NCBI RefSeq assembly: GCF_900113865.1
Contig: NZ_FOQY01000033.1
Coordinates: 38,995 to 102,994 of the forward strand
DNA length: 64,000 nt
Direction: 5' to 3'
Source: Streptosporangium canum
Lineage (GTDB): Bacteria > Actinomycetota > Actinomycetes > Streptosporangiales > Streptosporangiaceae
Below, one piece after another: positions 59,033 through 64,000 of the stretch (its first letter is position 1; every line of letters begins with the position of its first letter). The translations under genes were made by a program, and so were the position numbers. Under the pieces are notes generated by a model. It ran no database searches. It was not told the origin of the DNA and saw only the letters and a program-made list of their open reading frames with translations.

Positions 59033-61939
59033 TCAGAGGCCGTCGCGGTCGACGCCCAGGTGCATCCCGAGGGCGGCGCGGGAGCGGAGCCCGAGCTTGC
59101 GCAGCACGGCGCCCAGATGCTTCTCCACCGTTCTGGGCGATACGAAAAGCCGCTGGCCGATCTCCCGGTTGGTCAGCCCGGCGGCGGCCATTTCGGCGAT
59201 CTCCCGCTCCCGGGGAGACAGCCCGCCGCCGTACCCCTGCGGGCCACCGGGATATCGCCCCCTCACCGCCACCCCGTACTTGCGGGCCAGCTGCGCGGCG
59301 CGGTCCAGATCCCATCGGGCGCCCAACGCCTGAAATGTCGTGATCGCCGCGCGTAGCGGCTCCTCGGCCCGTGCGTCCGCGGCGGCGAACAGGCAGCCGG
59401 CCGCCTGTTCGCGGGCCTGGGCCGCCTCGTACGGGGCGCCCAGCCGGTCGTAGGCGGACCCGGCCGCCAGGAACTGCTCCGCGGCGGCCGTACGGCCGGC
59501 CGCCAGATGCCCGCGCGCGTGCGCCAGCGCGGCCGGAGCCAGCGGAGCGTCCAGGCCGTCGAGCAGCGCCGAGAGCCGGGCGATCAGATCGGCGGCCTCG
59601 TCGTGCCGACCGACGCCGGCCATCGCCTCGGCCAGCGCGGGCACCGCCCGTACCGCCAGCGGCCAGAGCCCCTTGGTCTCCCACACGGCGACCGCCGCGC
59701 CGGTCACCGCGAGCGCCGCCTCGGCCTCGCCGCGTGCGCTGGACAGCCGGAGGAATCCGGTCACCGACAGCGGCAGCAGCTCGTAGCCGCCCAGGGCGAC
59801 GGTGCGCTGGACGACATCGTGCAGGTCGCGCCGGGCGACGTCGAGGTCGCCGTGCGCGAGCGCCAGGCAGGCGGCGACCGTCTCGGCGGTGATCCGGTCG
59901 GCTGGGCGCCCGCCGTACTCGTCGAGAAGCAGTGCGGTCTCCTGGTCCAGCCCGTCCCATGTGCCCCGGCAGTAGGCCAGCAGCAGCGCGACCAACCGGC
60001 AGCGGGCCAGCGGTTCCCGGGAGGATTCCTCACCGGCCGCCCCCTGCGACGCGGCGGCCAGCAGCTGATCGGCGAGCTCGAAATGCCCGGCGCAACACAC
60101 GTTCTCCGCGATGGACCGGTAGGCGTTCACCTCCTGGCGATGCCGCGGCCGGCCGCCGGTCCGACGGCGGATATCGTCGGTCAGCGCGGCCCAGCGCGGA
60201 TCGCCGAATCCGCTCAGCGAGGTCGCGATCTTGCCGAGCACGAAGATCTCCTCCACCGGATCGCCTATGGCGGGCACCGCCTCCAAGGCCCGGTCCAGCC
60301 ACATGGTGTGCTCGGCCAGCGTCACGGCCGCGTCCATCGGCCTGCCGAGCGCCGCCATCACCCACGCCGTGAGCTCGGGCTGGTCGCCGAGGTCGTCGAC
60401 CGCCGCGACGAAGGCGCTGCGCTGCGCCCCGGGGTCGTCGCCGAGCCGCTCCTGCAGCAGGCCGATCAGGAAGTGCAGTTGCCCGCGCGACGGCCCCGGC
60501 TGCTCGGACTCCAGAGCCTCCGACAGCAGGTCGATCACCTCCGGGGGACGCAGCACCTGGCCGGCGGCCCAGCCCAGCCGCACCGCCAGGCGGCCCCGGC
60601 GTTCGGGCTCCAGCGGCGCGTTCCGCAGCACGTCCTCCAGAATCCGCACGGCCTCGGCGTCGTCGCCCAGCTCCGACGCCTGGCCGGCGGCCTGCTCGGC
60701 GGCGTCCACCCACTCCCTCAGCAGACCGGCATGGCGCAGATGGTGAGCCTCCTGCCCCAGCGGCACCGGCTTCACCGAACGTACGGCGGCCGCCGCCCGC
60801 GTGTGCAGGTCCTGCCGCCGCCCCAGGGGGATCCCTCCGTACACCGCCTGTGCGGCCAGCACATGCCGGAAGACCACCGTCCCGTCCTGCTCGGCCAGCA
60901 GTCCCGAGACCAGCAGCTCATCCAGCCCGGCCACGGTCTCGGCCCGGGACAGCCCGCCCACCTGGGCCAGCACCGCCACCCGCGCCGGCACCTGCAGCAC
61001 CGCCGCCGCCTCGGCCACCCCGCGCGCCGCCGCGGACAGCCGGCCCACCCGTTCGCGCACCGAGTCACGGACCCCCGGCGGCACGTCCAGCTCGGCCAGC
61101 GCCTTACGCGCCCATCGCCCGCTGCGCAGCTGGATCAGCGCACCTCGTTCCCGCAGCAACGCCAGCAGTTCCTGCACCGCCAGCGGCAGACCCGACGACA
61201 GTTCATGCAGGTGCGCCCCGAAGTCGGAGGTGACGTCCTTCGCGTCCAGGATCGAAGCCGCGAGCACGCCGGTCTGTTCGGCGTTCAGGGCCTCCAGCAC
61301 GACATGGTCATGGAAGACCGAGTCCGGGAGACGGCCCGTCGTCTCCCGGATGCCGGCTCCGACCTCCTCGCCCCGGTAGACGAGCACCACCGACATCCGG
61401 ACAGGCAGGGCCGCCAGCAGGTAGGCGAGGAACTCGACCGTCTGCTCGTCGGCCCAGTGCAGGTCCTCCATCACCAGCACCACCGGCCCCAGCGCGTCCA
61501 GCACCTCCACCAGGCCGCGGAACAGCCGGTGGCGTTCGGCCGCCCGGTCGTCCAGCGGTTCCAGGGGAGGCGGCAGCACCTCCGCGAGCTCGGGCAGCAA
61601 CCCCCGTAACGCGCCCGCGACCGGTGACAGCTCGGCCCGCGCCAGCGGTTCACCCAGGCCGCGCAGCGCCTCCACCACCGGTCCCAGGGGGAACGGCTCC
61701 CGGATCCGCCGGGCGCCCCCGACGAGGAACAGGCGGCCCGCCGCATCCGGGTGGGCCGCCATCTCCGTCACCAGCCGGGTCTTGCCGATGCCGGCCTCTC
61801 CCTCCAGCACCGCCACGGCGGGCGGACGGCTCACCGCGGTCACCAGACGCCGTAACTGGTCCTCACGCCCCACCAGGACTGGAGAAACCACTCGTCCCGC
61901 GGCCGTACCGTCGTCCATCGCCATCCGGCACGTCTCCAC
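59033..61939 (-). CDS. Large ATP-binding LuxR-type (LAL/MalT-like) regulator
   Basis: 968 residues from ATG 61939 (or 61921). AAA-type NTPase at the N-terminus: Walker A EGEAGIGKTRLVTEM (about 45-60), Walker B VVLVMEDLHWADEQ. Long TPR-like helical middle (about 330-860, LVSGLLAEQDGTVVFRHVLA and many degenerate repeats). C-terminal LuxR HTH (about 905-965, LSPREREIAEMAAAGLTNRE, IGQRLFVSPRTVEKHLGAVL). LAL proteins activate exported-enzyme or antibiotic genes. It lies directly upstream of the peptide and subtilase genes on the same strand, so it probably controls them. Confidence 0.92.
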   Translation of the reverse strand: METCRMAMDDGTAAGRVVSPVLVGREDQLRRLVTAVSRPPAVAVLEGEAGIGKTRLVTEMAAHPDAAGRLFLVGGARRIREPFPLGPVVEALRGLGEPLARAELSPVAGALRGLLPELAEVLPPPLEPLDDRAAERHRLFRGLVEVLDALGPVVLVMEDLHWADEQTVEFLAYLLAALPVRMSVVLVYRGEEVGAGIRETTGRLPDSVFHDHVVLEALNAEQTGVLAASILDAKDVTSDFGAHLHELSSGLPLAVQELLALLRERGALIQLRSGRWARKALAELDVPPGVRDSVRERVGRLSAAARGVAEAAAVLQVPARVAVLAQVGGLSRAETVAGLDELLVSGLLAEQDGTVVFRHVLAAQAVYGGIPLGRRQDLHTRAAAAVRSVKPVPLGQEAHHLRHAGLLREWVDAAEQAAGQASELGDDAEAVRILEDVLRNAPLEPERRGRLAVRLGWAAGQVLRPPEVIDLLSEALESEQPGPSRGQLHFLIGLLQERLGDDPGAQRSAFVAAVDDLGDQPELTAWVMAALGRPMDAAVTLAEHTMWLDRALEAVPAIGDPVEEIFVLGKIATSLSGFGDPRWAALTDDIRRRTGGRPRHRQEVNAYRSIAENVCCAGHFELADQLLAAASQGAAGEESSREPLARCRLVALLLAYCRGTWDGLDQETALLLDEYGGRPADRITAETVAACLALAHGDLDVARRDLHDVVQRTVALGGYELLPLSVTGFLRLSSARGEAEAALAVTGAAVAVWETKGLWPLAVRAVPALAEAMAGVGRHDEAADLIARLSALLDGLDAPLAPAALAHARGHLAAGRTAAAEQFLAAGSAYDRLGAPYEAAQAREQAAGCLFAAADARAEEPLRAAITTFQALGARWDLDRAAQLARKYGVAVRGRYPGGPQGYGGGLSPREREIAEMAAAGLTNREIGQRLFVSPRTVEKHLGAVLRKLGLRSRAALGMHLGVDRDGL

Positions 61940-62361
61940 TCACCCGGCCCAGCTCCACAACGGCCACTCGGACTCCAAGCCCTGAACCGTTACGATCCGG
62001 ATTATTCAAACAGCAAGCCCCCGCCGCCACTACCGCCCCTCCCGGAACCGGCCGCTCTCCGGTGACCCCCGTGCCGCCGTCCGGGTCCACGGGGGTGAGG
62101 TGACGGATACCGCTGGTAGTCCGCGCGGCGTCGCGGTCGCCGGTGCTCGGCGCTGGAGGCCGGCGATGACCGGGCCGGACTACGCGGTGGCCCGGTAGCG
62201 AGGGTGAAATCGAGATCCGGTCGGTGGTGCTCGAGCTCGCCGAGTACGCCGTGCCGCGTCCGGGACGCGAGGACTACCTGCGGACGCAGATCGCGCACCG
62301 ATGAGGTTTCCGCGCCGCGCCCGTCTGTATGTGTGAGATCGACTCACGAGAGGCTGGCACG
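61940..62361. other. Intergenic region with a possible C-terminal fragment
   Basis: Plus-strand frame 62203-62304 reads GEIEIRSVVLELAEYAVPRP then GREDYLRTQIAHR with a stop. It looks like the end of a gene, but upstream sequence is not coding. GAGAGG at 62348 is the ribosome binding site for 62362. Confidence 0.35.
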
Positions 62362-62946
62362 ATGCGGAAACTGATATTCGGCATGAACGTGACCCTGGAC
62401 GGCTACATCGCCGCGCCCGGCGACGACATCGGCTGGAGTGGAGGGGAGGGACCGGACTCGTCATCGAGCGCCGAGCTGTTCCAGTGGTGGTCCGACCGGG
62501 TGGACGCGACGGACCTGGCGCTGTACGGGCGCAAACTGTGGGAGACGATGAGCTCCCACTGGCCGACCGCCGACAAGCAGCCGGGTGCCACACCGGCGGA
62601 GATCGAGTTCGCCGGCCGCTGGCGGGACATGCCGAAGGTGGTGTTCTCCGCTACGACCAGCACGGTCGACTGGAACACCCGCCTGGTCACCGGCGACGCG
62701 GTCACCGAGATCACCAGGCTCAAGGCCGACGACGGCGGCCCGATGGACATCGGCGGCGCGACGCTCGCCGGGGCGGCCATGCGGGCCGGGCTGATCGACG
62801 AGTACGTGCTGGTCACCCATCCGGTCCTGGTGGGCGGCGGCACGCCGTTCTTTACGGCCCTGGACAGCTGGGTGAACCTGAACCTGGTCGATACGCGGAC
62901 GTTTCCCGGCGGCGTGGTGCTGACCCGATACGAGACGAGGCGATGA
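62362..62946 (+). CDS. RibD C-terminal / dihydrofolate-reductase-fold protein
   Basis: 194 residues from ATG 62362 (MRKLIFGMNVTLDGYIAAPG), the typical start of this group. DHFR-fold landmarks: strand 1 with the D-G-Y-I loop, LALYGRKLWETMSSHW (NADPH-binding T/R loop), MPKVVFSATTSTVDWNTRLV, MDIGGATLAGAAMRAGLIDE and YVLVTHPVLVGGGTPFF. Such proteins are NADPH-dependent reductases of unknown substrates, sometimes linked to riboflavin-like compounds. Monocistronic. Confidence 0.85.
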   Translation: MRKLIFGMNVTLDGYIAAPGDDIGWSGGEGPDSSSSAELFQWWSDRVDATDLALYGRKLWETMSSHWPTADKQPGATPAEIEFAGRWRDMPKVVFSATTSTVDWNTRLVTGDAVTEITRLKADDGGPMDIGGATLAGAAMRAGLIDEYVLVTHPVLVGGGTPFFTALDSWVNLNLVDTRTFPGGVVLTRYETRR

Positions 62947-63133
62947 GCACGGGCCAGATGCTCGGCTCGTGAGGCCAGGTCGAAATCCTTCCTGGCGTGC
63001 TCACCGTGACCCTCGGCTATGAGGGAACCTTCCCCGGGCCCTTCCTTGCGTTCCGAGTGAGCTGTTGACCGACTTGCTGGAGATGAGGGCGACGGCGTCG
63101 TTGATTGTGACGATGTTCTTCGGGCATGAAGAT

Positions 63134-63158
63134 GCCCCGCCGGCAACGCCGGCGGGGC
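63134..63158. terminator. Strong hairpin terminator
   Basis: 11-bp perfect arms GCCCCGCCGGC and GCCGGCGGGGC around AAC, located between the convergent genes 62362 and 63204. Confidence 0.8.
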
Positions 63159-63203
63159 GGTGGTGTTCGCGTTGTCGCGTTGGTGTTCAGCTGGTCGGGG
63201 TGC

Positions 63204-64000
63204 TCATTCCGCGGTGACTTCGGTGATGGCGGCCCGTGCGCTGGACTCGTCGACGATGGGGCTTTTGTCTGATGACAGTGTCGGGGGCAGGCTCAGCCAT
63301 GGTTTGTCGGTGGCGTCGAATCCGGTGAGCTCTGCGATCTTCCCGTCGACGATATGCAGGACCGCGATGGTAAATAGCCGGTATTCCGGGTCGTCGGGGG
63401 TGCGGAGGTACAGCACGGCGGCAGGCATGCGGTTGACCGTCGTGGCGAGGCAGCGCCAGTCGTCGTAGCCGCGCTGGAAGAGCCCACCGGAGACCCAGCC
63501 GTCCACCGCGTCCTTGGCCGTGATGACCGAGGTTCCCGGCTCGGGCAGCATCGCGAAGCGCAGGTCGTCGCGGAGCAGGGCCATCAGCCCGTTGAGGTCG
63601 TTGCGCTCATGGGCGTCCATATACGACTTCACCACGCCGCGCTCGTCATCCGACAGCTCGTGCCTGGCAGGGCTCCGCCAGTCGAGGCGGCGGTCGGGCA
63701 GCTGCTCGCGCATCGTCACACGCGCCCGCTGCAGTGCGCTGGTCACCGATGCGACGGTCAGCTCGAGGGCGTCGGCGGCCTTCGACGCCGGCCAGCCGAG
63801 GACGTCGCGCAAGATGAACACCGCCCGCTGCCGCGGCGGCAGGTGCTGGACGGCGACGATGAACGCCAGCTCGATCGTCTCCCGCGCCACCACCGATTCC
63901 TGCGGGTCCTCCGGGAGCATCCGGTCCGGGTAGGGCTGCAGGTAGCGCACCTCCGAACCCGCGCCCGGCAACTCGGCAGGCACGGGTGTGCGGTCGTTGC
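63204..64000 (-). CDS. ECF sigma factor with C-terminal SnoaL-like domain, 5' end outside the window
   Basis: Open at the right edge (about 265 codons seen). Sigma region 4 at about 40-95 of the visible part (LPPRQRAVFILRDVLGWPAS, KAADALELTVASVTSALQRA). It is followed by a roughly 130-residue NTF2/SnoaL-like domain (VVKSYMDAHERNDLNGLMAL, LRDDLRFAMLPEP, YLRTPDDPEYRLFTIAVLHI), the layout of ECF41/ECF56-type sigma factors whose tail regulates promoter use. Region 2 is beyond base 64000. Terminator at 63134. Confidence 0.85.
   Translation of the reverse strand, partial: NDRTPVPAELPGAGSEVRYLQPYPDRMLPEDPQESVVARETIELAFIVAVQHLPPRQRAVFILRDVLGWPASKAADALELTVASVTSALQRARVTMREQLPDRRLDWRSPARHELSDDERGVVKSYMDAHERNDLNGLMALLRDDLRFAMLPEPGTSVITAKDAVDGWVSGGLFQRGYDDWRCLATTVNRMPAAVLYLRTPDDPEYRLFTIAVLHIVDGKIAELTGFDATDKPWLSLPPTLSSDKSPIVDESSARAAITEVTAE

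Noticed and set aside
56702..59356. 884-codon plus-strand frame opposite the subtilase
   Set aside because: Gly/Arg/Val-rich antisense translation; the minus-strand frame has full catalytic motifs.
59507..61609. 700-codon plus-strand frame opposite the LAL regulator
   Set aside because: Antisense shadow rich in Gln/Arg/His; no conserved feature.
1..64000. tRNA or rRNA gene as an integration site
   Set aside because: Scanning by eye found no cloverleaf or rRNA-like sequence near either integrase.

Overview
The window is very GC-rich with strong third-position GC bias, GTG/TTG starts, TetR/MerR/GntR/LAL regulators, Ser/Thr kinases and DsbA/CcdA-type genes. This suggests an actinomycete chromosome, most likely a Streptosporangiales genus (the genus is inference). 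No rRNA, tRNA or CRISPR array was seen. Intact genes alternate with a dense layer of mobile-element debris: four Tn3-type end families, two miniature inverted-repeat element families, IS5- and IS630-type insertion sequences, and at least five recombinase genes or fragments.

Layout. 1-2.3 kb: a TetR gene cut by a Tn3-type end, a resolvase relic, and a tyrosine integrase with a 30-bp lox/dif-like palindrome at its 5' end. 2.7-5.1 kb: a zinc-finger/coiled-coil protein, a frameshifted TetR gene and a divergent methyltransferase with a shared operator. 5.4-16.1 kb: a trmO (TsaA-family) gene split by a 10.2-kb Tn3-family transposon with near-identical 45-bp ends and a perfect 5-bp target duplication (TGGTG). 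The transposon carries a frameshifted resolvase, a GNAT acetyltransferase, an IS5-type transposase, an ECF sigma factor overlapping an MltG-like gene, and a full-length Tn3 transposase. Inside it, two same-orientation copies of a 240-bp miniature element bracket a TetR/acyltransferase pair, with flanking 5-mers arranged as expected for an unresolved replicative cointegrate.

16-24 kb: gene fragments (integrase, ArsR, DUF998, recombinases), an OmpA-domain lipoprotein, a serine beta-lactamase-type protein fused behind an unrelated domain, a MerR regulator, and an operon of a membrane protein with a GntR regulator. 24-28.6 kb: phased 10-bp repeats, a miniature element, an M4-metallopeptidase homologue without its zinc motif, and a decayed second Tn3 transposase. 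28.6-32.7 kb: two sensor-type Ser/Thr kinases separated by a 258-bp inverted-repeat element. 33-40 kb: a nitrilase-family hydrolase, pseudogenes (maleylpyruvate isomerase-like, CAP), a beta-propeller surface protein, and an IS630 element with a slippery site, TA flanks and an adjoining truncated dsbA-ccdA pair.

42-54 kb: regulator/enzyme pairs with visible operators, a serine recombinase, a GNAT gene, an HTH gene with phased repeats and small downstream genes, and relics of a group II intron reverse transcriptase, a HAD phosphatase and a third Tn3 transposase. 54-64 kb is more conventional: a 1380-residue secreted subtilase, a 50-residue peptide gene, a large LAL regulator, a RibD/DHFR-like reductase and an ECF sigma factor running off the end. 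The most notable system is the nested transposon at 5.4-15.7 kb, whose order of events can be read from target duplications and from reconstruction of the interrupted trmO frame.
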